Origin: Myceligenerans crystallogenes
GTDB taxonomy: Bacteria; Actinomycetota; Actinomycetes; Actinomycetales; Cellulomonadaceae
DNA length: 64,000 nucleotides
NCBI RefSeq assembly: GCF_039529775.1
Contig: NZ_BAAANL010000001.1
Location: 806,001-870,000 of the forward strand
Direction of reading: 5' to 3'
The position numbers and the translations under genes were made by a program. This document shows positions 1 through 7,559 of the stretch, piece after piece (positions within the stretch are counted from its first letter, which is position 1; each line of letters opens with the position of its first letter). The notes below the pieces were generated by a model that saw nothing but the letters and a program-made list of their open reading frames with translations, made no database searches and was not told the origin of the DNA.

Positions 1-942
1 GCGCAGCAGCAGGAGCGAGTGCTCGTGCGGCAGGGAGGTGTCCGGGCCGTCCACGGACACCGTGATGTCGATCCCCGTGCCCCGGAAGGCGTCCGCGACG
101 GCGTGGAAGGCCTCGGCGTCGCGCAGCGCGCCGAGCTCGACCGGATGCATGGCCCGCACCCCACGACGCATCGCGTCCAGCGACTCGCCCACGAGGCTGC
201 GGGCCCGCGTGACCTCCGCGTGGGCCGCGGCCTCGTCGCCGACGCGGGCGACGTAGTCGAGCGAGAGGCCGATGGCCGTGAGCCGGTGCCCGAGGTCGTC
301 GTGCAGGTAACGGGCGGTGCGTTCCCGCTCCTGGGCGAGGACGAGGTCGCGGTCGGTGTCGAGGCGCCGGCGCAGTTCCTCGTTGACGGTGTCCAGCCGC
401 ACCAGCGCGTCGTGCAACGACTCGCCCACCTGGCGGCTGTCGCGCAGCACGACCGACACCGCCGCGGCCATCCCCGCGAGGAACGCGGCGGCGACCGCCT
501 CGACGAACGCGACCTCGGGCGGGCTGCCCGCGCTCAGGTGCAGGACGATCACCAGCACGACAAGGCTTGCCGTGTAGCCCCAGAGCACCGCGCCGGCGGC
601 GAAGGTGACGCCGAGCATCAGGCAGGCCGTCCAGACGATGCCGTAGAACATCGGCCCGTTGCCGAGCGCCATCGTCGCGGCGGCGACCACGGCGAAGGCG
701 CCCGCCGTCAGCCGCGACCGCTGCCCCGAGCGGCGCCAGAGAACCCAGAGCGCGACGGCGCCCGCGAGCAGGGTGACGACGGCGCCGCCCACCCAGCTCG
801 GCCGCCCGGCCGGCGAGTACAGGTTCATGAGCGCCGGCCCGGCCAGGCCGATGCCGGCCGCGACATCCAGGAGCGCGTGGCGCGAGGTCGGGAGGCGGGG
901 CACGCTCCTCAGCGTAGGCCGGTTGGTCCGGGTGGTGAACAT
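1..942 (-). CDS. two-component sensor histidine kinase, truncated by window edge
   Basis: Membrane sensor kinase of the NarL/DesK-like HisKA_3 type, which phosphorylates a response regulator presumably encoded beyond the left edge. The N-terminal ~190 residues hold about five hydrophobic segments. A coiled stretch then leads to the phosphoacceptor motif LHDDLGHRL, with His about residue 214 counted from the ATG at 942. The ATP-binding domain lies off the window, so the gene is incomplete. In-frame ATGs at 954 and 987 are alternative starts; 942 is preferred because GGAG sits just upstream and the longer forms run into the operator-like repeats. It is divergent from the CPBP gene. The signal sensed cannot be told. 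Confidence 0.85.
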   Translation of the reverse strand, partial: MFTTRTNRPTLRSVPRLPTSRHALLDVAAGIGLAGPALMNLYSPAGRPSWVGGAVVTLLAGAVALWVLWRRSGQRSRLTAGAFAVVAAATMALGNGPMFYGIVWTACLMLGVTFAAGAVLWGYTASLVVLVIVLHLSAGSPPEVAFVEAVAAAFLAGMAAAVSVVLRDSRQVGESLHDALVRLDTVNEELRRRLDTDRDLVLAQERERTARYLHDDLGHRLTAIGLSLDYVARVGDEAAAHAEVTRARSLVGESLDAMRRGVRAMHPVELGALRDAEAFHAVADAFRGTGIDITVSVDGPDTSLPHEHSLLLLR

Positions 943-946
943 GACT

Positions 947-1000
947 CCGGTCATGAATCGTGCGCGGGAGCCGGTGACCCCGGTCATGACCAGCGGTGAC
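947..1000. promoter_or_regulatory. operator-like repeats between kinase and CPBP genes
   Basis: CCGGTCATGA occurs twice (947-956 and 980-989) exactly 33 bp apart, about three helical turns. The second copy is inside the palindrome GGTCATGACC. GGTGACC also occurs twice (973-979 and 994-1000). All share a GGTSA half-site. The cluster lies between two divergent genes and overlaps the extended kinase reading frame, which fits autoregulation by the cognate response regulator. That role is inference. Confidence 0.4.
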
Positions 1001-1033
1001 CGCAGGGGGAGTCGCGACCGCCGGTGGTCTCCG

Positions 1034-1046
1034 TAGCGTCCCGGAC
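1034..1046 (+). promoter_or_regulatory. leaderless -10 element of CPBP gene
   Basis: TAGCGT at 1034-1039 is followed by seven bases and then the ATG at 1047. This TANNNT-N7-start layout places the transcription start on or beside the start codon, as in leaderless actinobacterial genes. No Shine-Dalgarno sequence is visible. Confidence 0.5.
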
Positions 1047-1976
1047 ATGAGTTCATCCCTGTCGCCCGCAGCGGCGTCGTCGTCCGCCGCACCCGGAACC
1101 GCGCCCGGAACCGCACCCAGGCTCGGCCTGGGCCCGTTCGGGATCGCCTGCCGCGTCGTCGTCGCCGTCGTGATCCTCCTGGCCGCGAACCTCGGGGCCA
1201 ACCTGGTGCTCGGCGTCGTCGCCCTCGTCCCCGGCGTGCGTGCGGCGGTCTCCGGGCAGTCACCCTGGGCCTTCGTGTTCGCCCTCGGGATGCAGGTGCT
1301 CGTTCTCGTGCTCGTGGCGCTCGCGGTCCAGGCGTGGATGCGGTGGATCGAGCGCGGCACGATGCGCGACATCGGCTGGCGGTGGGACCGCCGTTCGGTC
1401 GTCTGGCTGCTGCTCGGGATCGCCGTCGCCGCCGGAAGCGTCGTCGTCGTGACGGCCGCGCTGCCGGACATCGCGCCGCCGCCGGGCGGCGCGGCCCTGC
1501 TCGGCGAGCAGGAGGCGCACCCGGCGGTGATCGCCGGGCTCGTCGTCCACTACCTCGGTCTGGCGTTCCTGCAGCAGGGCCTGCCGGAGGAACTCCTCTT
1601 CCGCGGCTGGCTCCTGTGGCGGCTGCGGCACCGGCCGGTGACCGCCGTCGTCGTGACGACCCTGGCCTTCACGGTGATCCACCTCGTCTCGAACGGCGGT
1701 CAGGAATCGGCCTGGGAACGCGTGCTCTACCTCGCGCTGCCGCTCGGGTTCGCCCTGCTCGCCGTCGGCCTGCTGCTGTGGACCGGGTCGCTGTGGGCGG
1801 CGGTGGGGGTGCACGGCGGTTTCCACGTCGGCAACTACCTCGCGACGGCGCTCCTGCCGCAGGCCGACGCCGTGACGTCGTGGCTCGCGATCGGCGGCGT
1901 GCAAGCGGGCCTCGGGCTCGCCCTCACGGTCACCGCGCTCCGCAGCGGCAGGCGGATCCTCGGCCCGAAGGGCTGA
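1047..1976 (+). CDS. CPBP-family intramembrane glutamic endopeptidase (Abi/CAAX type)
   Basis: Polytopic membrane protein of 309 residues in the CPBP (Abi, Rce1-like) protease family. The family signature is present: the EExxxR motif in LPEELLFRGW, a second conserved region with His in FTVIHLVSNG, and a third in GVHGGFHVGNY. These supply the Glu/His active-site residues. About eight hydrophobic segments are seen. The start at 1047 is chosen because a TAGCGT -10 element sits seven bases upstream; an upstream in-frame start at 996 would cross the intergenic region. Such proteins process prenylated or membrane peptides or act in bacteriocin immunity. The substrate here is unknown. Confidence 0.85.
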   Translation: MSSSLSPAAASSSAAPGTAPGTAPRLGLGPFGIACRVVVAVVILLAANLGANLVLGVVALVPGVRAAVSGQSPWAFVFALGMQVLVLVLVALAVQAWMRWIERGTMRDIGWRWDRRSVVWLLLGIAVAAGSVVVVTAALPDIAPPPGGAALLGEQEAHPAVIAGLVVHYLGLAFLQQGLPEELLFRGWLLWRLRHRPVTAVVVTTLAFTVIHLVSNGGQESAWERVLYLALPLGFALLAVGLLLWTGSLWAAVGVHGGFHVGNYLATALLPQADAVTSWLAIGGVQAGLGLALTVTALRSGRRILGPKG

Positions 1977-2008
1977 GGGCGGTGCTGTGGTGCACCGCAG
2001 CACCGCCC
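1977..2008. terminator. bidirectional terminator, CPBP / ABC-F
   Basis: A 14-bp stem (one G-T wobble) closes on the tetraloop TGCA. It begins right after the CPBP stop and ends 8 bp before the ABC-F stop on the opposite strand. It is symmetric, so it can serve both convergent genes. No U-tract. Confidence 0.8.
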
Positions 2009-2016
2009 CGGGCGGT

Positions 2017-3636
2017 TCATCGCACCCGGTCGACGCGCCGCTCGTCCCAGACGGGTTCCGGGGTCTCGCGGACGACGCCGTCCGAGCCGAAGACCAGGTA
2101 GCGGTCGAAGGAGCGGGCGAACCAGCGGTCGTGCGTCACGGCGAGGACCGTGCCCTCGAACGCCTCCAGGCCCTCCTGGAGGGCCTCGGCCGACTCCAGG
2201 TCGAGGTTGTCGGTGGGCTCGTCGAGGAGCAGGGCCGTGCAGCCCGCCAGCTCGAGCAGGAGGATCTGGAAGCGGGCCTGCTGGCCGCCGGACAGGCGGT
2301 CGAAGGGGCGGTCGGCGGCGTCGGTGAGCTCGTAGCGGCGCAGGCGGGACATGGCCTTGCCCTTGTCCTGGGCGTGCTCGGTCCACAGGATCTCCAGCAG
2401 CTCGCGGCCGAACAGCTCCGGGTGCGCGTGCGTCTGCGCGAAATGGCCCGCCACGACGCGCGCGCCGAGCTTCCACCCGCCGGTGTGCGCCACGTCGCCG
2501 CCCGCCAGCAGCCGCAGGAAGTGCGACTTCCCGGAGCCGTTCGACCCGAGCACGGCCACCCGCTCCCCGAAGAACACCTCCAGGTCGAACGGCTTCATCA
2601 GCCCGGTCAGCTCGAGCTTCGTGCAGGTCACAGCGCGCAGACCGGTGCGCCCGCCGTGCAGGCGCATCGAGATCTCCTGCTCGCGCGGCGGCTCCGGCGG
2701 CGGCCCGATCTCCTCGAACTTGCGCAGGCGCGTCTGCGAGGCGCGGTAGCGCGACGCCATGTCCGGGCTGTTGGCGGCCTGCTGCCGCAGGGTCAGCACC
2801 AGCTTCTTGAGCTGGGCGTGCTTCTCGTCCCAGCGGCGCCGGAGTTCCTCGAACCGCTCGAACCGCTCGCGCCGCGCCTCGTGGAACGTCGCGAACGAGC
2901 CGCCGTGCACCCAGGCGTCGGCTCCGGCCGGTCCCGGCTCCAGGGAGACGATCCGGTCGGCGGCCCGGGCCAGCAGCTCGCGGTCGTGGGACACGAACAG
3001 CACGGTCTTGCGGGTCGCCCGCAGCTGCTCCTCGAGCCAGCGCTTGCCGGGCACGTCGAGGTAGTTGTCCGGTTCGTCGAGCAGCAGCACCTCGTCGGTC
3101 CCGCGCAGCAGGGCCTCGAGCACCAGCCGTTTCTGCTCGCCGCCGGACAGCGTGCGCACCTCGCGGTGCCGGGCGCGCTCGTAGGGGACGCCCAGCGCCG
3201 CCGTCGTGCACACGTCCCACAGCGTCTCGGACTCGTAGCCGCCCGCCTCGCCCCAGTCCACGATGGCCTGCGCGTACGCCATCTGCGCGGGCTCGTCGTC
3301 GACCGTGAGCATCGCGTGCTCCGCCTCGTCGAGGGTGCGGGCGGCGTCGCGGATGCGGGGCGCGGAGACCGAGGCCAGGAGATCGCGCACGGTGGACTCG
3401 TCGCGCACCGACCCGACGAACTGCCGCATCACCCCGAGCCCGCCCGTCACCGTGACCGACCCGGCGTCCGGATCCAGCTCACCCGTCAGCAGCCGCAGCA
3501 GCGTCGTCTTGCCCGCGCCGTTCGGCCCGACGAGCGCCGTCGCGCTGCCCTCGCCCACCCGGAACGACACGTCCCCGAGCAGCGCCCTCCCGTCGGGGAG
3601 GTAGTACTCGAGATGCGCTGCTTCGAGGTGGCCCAT
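2017..3636 (-). CDS. ABC-F family ATPase
   Basis: Soluble protein of about 540 residues with two ATP-binding cassettes and no membrane segments, the ABC-F layout of ribosome-acting factors that counter antibiotics or resolve stalled translation. First cassette: Walker A GPNGAGKTT, signature LSGGEQKRL, Walker B LLLDEPDNYLD. Second cassette: GSNGSGKSH, LSGGQQARF, LLLDEPTDNLD. The second Walker A ends in SH rather than the usual ST or TT. The start ATG at 3636 gives the usual N-terminus MGHLEAAHLEY; an in-frame extension to 3726 has no support and crosses the hairpin. Resistance specificity cannot be told. Confidence 0.88.
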   Translation of the reverse strand: MGHLEAAHLEYYLPDGRALLGDVSFRVGEGSATALVGPNGAGKTTLLRLLTGELDPDAGSVTVTGGLGVMRQFVGSVRDESTVRDLLASVSAPRIRDAARTLDEAEHAMLTVDDEPAQMAYAQAIVDWGEAGGYESETLWDVCTTAALGVPYERARHREVRTLSGGEQKRLVLEALLRGTDEVLLLDEPDNYLDVPGKRWLEEQLRATRKTVLFVSHDRELLARAADRIVSLEPGPAGADAWVHGGSFATFHEARRERFERFEELRRRWDEKHAQLKKLVLTLRQQAANSPDMASRYRASQTRLRKFEEIGPPPEPPREQEISMRLHGGRTGLRAVTCTKLELTGLMKPFDLEVFFGERVAVLGSNGSGKSHFLRLLAGGDVAHTGGWKLGARVVAGHFAQTHAHPELFGRELLEILWTEHAQDKGKAMSRLRRYELTDAADRPFDRLSGGQQARFQILLLELAGCTALLLDEPTDNLDLESAEALQEGLEAFEGTVLAVTHDRWFARSFDRYLVFGSDGVVRETPEPVWDERRVDRVR

Positions 3637-3689
3637 GGCCACATGGTCGCCGGTCGGGGCCGGGATCCCAAACCCATTTCGCGGCCGGC

Positions 3690-3744
3690 GCCGCACGGCG
3701 GGGCGGGACGCCGGATGCTCCGGCACCCCGCCCCGCCGTGCGGC
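3690..3744 (-). terminator. strong hairpin terminator of the esterase gene
   Basis: Perfect 18-bp inverted repeat (arms 3690-3707 and 3727-3744) with a second 5-bp inner stem GCCGG/CCGGC. It lies 54 bp past the esterase stop and before the ABC-F start, so it should separate the two same-strand genes. Confidence 0.75.
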
Positions 3745-3797
3745 ACCCGCTGATGACGCCGGCCGACGACGACGCCCGCGTCGCGGCCGGTGCGACC

Positions 3798-6041
3798 TCA
3801 GCTACCGGCCGTGAACAGGCGCGGCAGGAAGTCGATCAGCGACTTCTGCCACACGTCCCAGCTGTGCGGGCCCGCGATGATGGGCGCGAACTCGTGCTCG
3901 ACGCCGCGGGACTCCATCGAGTCGACGAGGGCGAGCGTCGGGGCGTAGGTGAAGTCCTGCTCGTCGCCGGAGTACACCCGGAACAGCTCGGTGCCCGCGT
4001 TGACGGCGTCGACGTCGGCCCCCGCCGGCACCGTGCCGAAGGTGGACATCACACCGATGTACCCGAACTCCCCGGGATGGGCCCACAGGGTGCTGAGCGT
4101 GTGGCCCGAGCCCATGGACAAGCCCGCCAGCGCGCGCCCGGACGGTTCGGTGCTGATGTTGTACCTCTCCTCGGCGGCCGGCGCGATGCGCGTGGTCATC
4201 TCCAGCGGGAAGTCCACGCCGTTGCCGTTGGCCATCACGACGACCATCGGCTCGATGGTGCCGTTCCGGAAGTGGTTGTCGAGGATCCGGTCCGCGCGGC
4301 CCACCTCGATCCAGTGGGTCCACGTCTGCCCGCCGCCGTGCTGCAGGTAGAGCACGGGGTACGGCTCGGCCCGGTCCGCGTCGTAGCCCGGGGGAGTCCA
4401 CACGTACGCCGAGCGCTGTTCCTCCCCGGCGGTGCTGGCGTAGCCCATGACGCCCACCTCGCCGCGCTCGGCGGCGGGCACCTGAGCGGTGTACCGGCCG
4501 CGGAGGGTGTCGCCCTCGACGGTGAACGTGCTCCACGCCGGTTCGTTGGTGACGGACGTCGGGTTGTGCGTGTCCTTCTGGTCGACGCCCTCGACCTCGA
4601 ACTTGTAGTAGTACGAGCCGCCCTCGAGCGGCATCGACAGGCGCCAGGAGCCGTCCGCCTGCCGTTCCATCGGCGTGCGCGGCCAGCTTCCCGCCGGGCC
4701 GAAGTTGCCCCAGACGGTGACGCGGGAGGCGTCGGCGAACTCGGGGCCGGCCTCGAAGGTGACGACGCCGTTCGCGTCGACCCACGGGGTGGGCGCCGTG
4801 CCCGGCGCGGGCACCTCGCGGGGTGCGAAGGGCAGGTGGCCCGCGCCGGGGCCGTCGTCACCGGCCGGGCGGAACAGGCGCCCGGCGAAGTCGTGCAGGT
4901 TCTCGCGCCAGGTGTCCCAGGTGCCGCCCGCGGCCGGGTTCGAGCCGTCGGACCGGAACTCGACGCCCGCGCGGGTGAGCGCGGCCTCCAGGGCGACGAC
5001 GTCGTCGTACGCCGGGTCGGTGGCGTTGCCCCCGTAGACGCGCAGCAGATCCGTGCGCCGGTTGATCTGGCGCGCCTTGCCCCGGTCGATCCGCTCGTCG
5101 AGCCCGCCCGAGAAGGCGCCCACGGACGCGAAGGTCCCGGTGTCGGTGACCAGCGTGCGCAGGGCCTGCCCGGCTCCCCGGCCGATGCCGGCCACGGCGC
5201 GGTCGTCCGGGTCGGAGGACAGGTGGAACGCCCGCTGCGCGGCGGGGAGCAGCGTCCGGGTGAGGTCGCGCTGCGCCGTCGGCCGGTCGCCGTCGGCCAT
5301 CACGACGACCATCGGCTCGGCGTCGCCGGAGAGCACGAGGTTGCCGAGGATCTGCCTCAGGCGGCCGAGCTCGGCCCACTCGCGGTGGCTCTGCCCCGCG
5401 TCCTGCAGCAGGTAGAGGGCGGGGTACGGCTCGTCGCGGTCCGCGTCGTAGCCCGGCGGGGTCCACACGAGGGCCTCGGAGCTCCCGCCGCGTCCGTACC
5501 TCAGCGTCCGGAGCGCGCCGCCGTCGGCGGCGTCGGCCAGCCACTCCGCGCCCGGGCCGGGCACGAACAGGGTGCGCAGGTGCGGCCGCGCCGTCACCTC
5601 CGGCTCGGTCCCGGGGTTGCTGAACGCGACCGCGTCGGCGTCCGGCGCCGGCCGGACGGCGTACTGGTACGTGTACACGCCGGGTTCGAGCGGGCCGAAC
5701 ACGGCGACGCGGTCCGCCCCGCCGGACCCCCGCGGCGCGTCGGCGTTGAACTCGGTCCACGTCCCGCCGGGGCCGAAGGTGCCCTGCACGGTGACCTGGC
5801 CGTCCTCGATGCCGGTCGCCGCGGTCATGGCCTCGCGGGGCACGGTGAACCGGTACACGTTCTCGATCGGGTTGTCCGGCAGCTCGGCCACCCAGGGGTC
5901 GCCGCTCACGGCTGCCTCGGTGGGCGACGCCGCCAGGAACGCGCCCGTTCCCGCCGCGACCGCGACCGCGGCGACGGCCGCGAGCATCGTGCGTCCGGGG
6001 CGGTACGGCCAGGCGGTTCGTCGTGCGTGAGTCTCCGTCAT
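3798..6041 (-). CDS. secreted tandem CE1-type esterase with inactive N-terminal copy
   Basis: Secreted 747-residue protein. An N-terminal signal peptide (about residues 15-43, ending ASPTEA) is followed by two copies of an immunoglobulin-like domain plus an alpha/beta-hydrolase esterase domain of the enterochelin/feruloyl/acetylxylan esterase kind. The C-terminal copy is intact: nucleophile Ser642 in GLSMGSGH and His726 in GPHSWDVW. In the N-terminal copy the same positions read GIGRGAGQ, with Gly287 for Ser, and AAGGTWDTW, with no His, so it cannot use the usual triad. Both copies keep VWTPPGYDADR and related core motifs. Likely an accessory-polysaccharide esterase, with the dead copy serving binding or stability. 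RBS GAGAGGAAG precedes the ATG. Confidence 0.85.
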   Translation of the reverse strand: MTETHARRTAWPYRPGRTMLAAVAAVAVAAGTGAFLAASPTEAAVSGDPWVAELPDNPIENVYRFTVPREAMTAATGIEDGQVTVQGTFGPGGTWTEFNADAPRGSGGADRVAVFGPLEPGVYTYQYAVRPAPDADAVAFSNPGTEPEVTARPHLRTLFVPGPGAEWLADAADGGALRTLRYGRGGSSEALVWTPPGYDADRDEPYPALYLLQDAGQSHREWAELGRLRQILGNLVLSGDAEPMVVVMADGDRPTAQRDLTRTLLPAAQRAFHLSSDPDDRAVAGIGRGAGQALRTLVTDTGTFASVGAFSGGLDERIDRGKARQINRRTDLLRVYGGNATDPAYDDVVALEAALTRAGVEFRSDGSNPAAGGTWDTWRENLHDFAGRLFRPAGDDGPGAGHLPFAPREVPAPGTAPTPWVDANGVVTFEAGPEFADASRVTVWGNFGPAGSWPRTPMERQADGSWRLSMPLEGGSYYYKFEVEGVDQKDTHNPTSVTNEPAWSTFTVEGDTLRGRYTAQVPAAERGEVGVMGYASTAGEEQRSAYVWTPPGYDADRAEPYPVLYLQHGGGQTWTHWIEVGRADRILDNHFRNGTIEPMVVVMANGNGVDFPLEMTTRIAPAAEERYNISTEPSGRALAGLSMGSGHTLSTLWAHPGEFGYIGVMSTFGTVPAGADVDAVNAGTELFRVYSGDEQDFTYAPTLALVDSMESRGVEHEFAPIIAGPHSWDVWQKSLIDFLPRLFTAGS

Positions 6042-6154
6042 CGTCGACTTCCTCTCGTGCCATGTGCTCGGCAGGGCAGGGCGGCCGTCCCGTTGGGGTA
6101 CGACGCCGCGCCGGCCCTGGTCAGGGTTTCGCGGTCGTCGGACGAAAGCGTCTC

Positions 6155-6170
6155 TTCAAACGTTTTCGAA
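6155..6170. promoter_or_regulatory. LacI-type operator upstream of the esterase
   Basis: TTCAAACGTTTTCGAA contains the perfect core AAACGTTT with a central CG, typical of LacI-family operators. It lies about 115 bp upstream of the esterase start, beside an AT-rich stretch (6185-6210) that reads TTGACT at its distal end on the minus strand. This fits sugar-responsive repression; no lacI gene is in the window. Confidence 0.45.
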
Positions 6171-6250
6171 TCGACGCACCTAGGGTGATATATCGATAAA
6201 CAGAAGTCAAGGACGCGGTCACCCCGATCGCGGCGAGCGGGGTTTCGCCT

Positions 6251-6330
6251 GGTCGCCGCCATGTCGGCCCGGTCGCCGCGGCGTCGGTCCGGTCGCCGCC
6301 GCGCGGGCCTTGGCCGCCGCCGTGCCGGCC
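6251..6330. repeat. four 20-bp imperfect tandem repeats
   Basis: Four consecutive 20-bp units, starting at 6251, 6271, 6291 and 6311, share the core GGTCGCCGC or GGCCGCCGC. They occupy the intergenic region between the esterase promoter and the metallophore promoter. They are not part of any gene I can support. Confidence 0.6.
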
Positions 6331-6383
6331 CGGCCGGCCGCGGGTCTCACGGACGACGCCGCCCGCAACCCCGGCACCCCTCG

Positions 6384-6412
6384 TTGACAATGAGAATGGT
6401 TCGCATTAGCGT
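6384..6412 (+). promoter_or_regulatory. metallophore operon promoter with Zur-like box
   Basis: Consensus -35 TTGACA (6384-6389), a 17-bp spacer and -10 TAGCGT (6407-6412). The spacer is filled by the palindrome AATGAGAATGGTTCGCATT (6389-6407), of form AATG-N-GAA-N3-TTC-N-CATT. It agrees with the actinobacterial Zur consensus TGAAAATGATTTTCA at 11 of 15 positions and does not resemble the DtxR/IdeR box. A bound repressor would block RNA polymerase. Predicted start of transcription is near 6419, about 124 nt before the first gene. Confidence 0.7.
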
Positions 6413-6542
6413 CTAGCCTGCCTGGTGACGAGCCGTGCGCGGGATGTCCGCGCGCCCGTTTCCCGGCCCTCCTCCGCGCCGTTCCGAGCCGCCCCCCGGC
6501 GGTCCGGCGGCGCGCCCCCACGAGAGACGGAGTGATCGACCC

Positions 6543-7559
6543 ATGCGAATTCCCAGCCCTTGGGCCGCGGCGTTGCCGGTCCTGGCGATCCTGGCGACGG
6601 CAGGCTGCGTCGCCGCGGCCCGGAGCGACGACGCGGCCGGCCCGGCCGGCCGGTCCGTCACGATCGACAGCTGCGGCCGTGAGGTGGTGTTCGACGCGCC
6701 GCCGCAGCGGGTGCTCGCGGTCGGCTCGGAGGCGCCGTCGTTGCTGGCCGCCGCCGGTGCGGGGGACAAGGTGACGCACTACGCCGGCACCCTGGAGGTG
6801 CCGTTCGACGCGGGGACCAGGGCCGTGGTGGAGGCGGCCGAGCGGGTCACGGAGGACTCGCACGACGTTTCCTACGAGATGATCGTCGCGTCGGGCGCCG
6901 ACGTCGTCATCGGCACCGACATCACCGCCGGCCTGGACATCGACGCCCTCGCCGAGCGCCTCGACCAGGCCGGGGTGCAGCTCGTGACCGTGAGCGGCTA
7001 CTGCGCCGGCATCGAGGGGCGCTCCACGGACGGTGTCAGCGGGTTCGACCTGATCTACCGCGACATCGAGACGTACGGCCGCCTGTTCGGCACCGAGCAG
7101 ACCGCGGCCGACGCCGTCCAGGACCTGCGGGACCGCGTCGCGGCCGCGGGGGAGCTGGCCGGCGAGCGATCCGGCCGGAGCGCCGTCCCGCTCTACGTGC
7201 CCGTCGAGGGCACCCTCGGTTCCTACGGCGGCCAGTCCCTGGTCTCGGAGCAGATGACGCTCCTGGGCCTGGAGAACGTGTTCGCCGACGTGCCGAAGCG
7301 CTACTTCGAACCCAGCACCGAGGAGCTGGTCGGACGCGCGCCCGACCTGGTCTTCGCGATGTACCTGCCCACCGGTTCGTCGGCCCTGGAGACGGACGCG
7401 GACGTCGTCGGGGCGCTGCGCGCCCGCCCGGAGCTGGCCGGTCTCGGGGCGATCGACGACGACGCCGCACTGGTGCCGCTGAACTACTACTACACGTCAC
7501 CGGGCCCGCTGGCCGTGGACGGGCTCGAGCTGCTCGCCGAGCGGCTGACCGCGTCATGA
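6543..7559 (+). CDS. metal-chelate ABC transporter substrate-binding lipoprotein
   Basis: Extracytoplasmic binding protein of 338 residues in the FepB/BtuF (PF01497) class. A signal sequence ends in the lipobox-like ATAGC, so the protein should be lipid-anchored. The two-lobe family pattern begins at CGREVVFDAPPQRVLAVG. It captures the loaded chelator for the permease and ATPase encoded at the far end of the same operon. It is the first gene after the Zur-like promoter, and its stop overlaps the next start (ATGA). Start 6543 is chosen because it begins the signal peptide; upstream in-frame codons lie in the leader. The ligand, inferred from the neighbours, is an opine-type metal complex rather than ferric siderophore or B12. 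Confidence 0.85.
   Translation: MRIPSPWAAALPVLAILATAGCVAAARSDDAAGPAGRSVTIDSCGREVVFDAPPQRVLAVGSEAPSLLAAAGAGDKVTHYAGTLEVPFDAGTRAVVEAAERVTEDSHDVSYEMIVASGADVVIGTDITAGLDIDALAERLDQAGVQLVTVSGYCAGIEGRSTDGVSGFDLIYRDIETYGRLFGTEQTAADAVQDLRDRVAAAGELAGERSGRSAVPLYVPVEGTLGSYGGQSLVSEQMTLLGLENVFADVPKRYFEPSTEELVGRAPDLVFAMYLPTGSSALETDADVVGALRARPELAGLGAIDDDAALVPLNYYYTSPGPLAVDGLELLAERLTAS

Noticed and set aside
6389..6407. DtxR/IdeR iron box reading of the metallophore operator
   Set aside because: The sequence lacks the TTAGG-type arms of that box and fits the TGAAAATGATTTTCA-type Zur consensus better.
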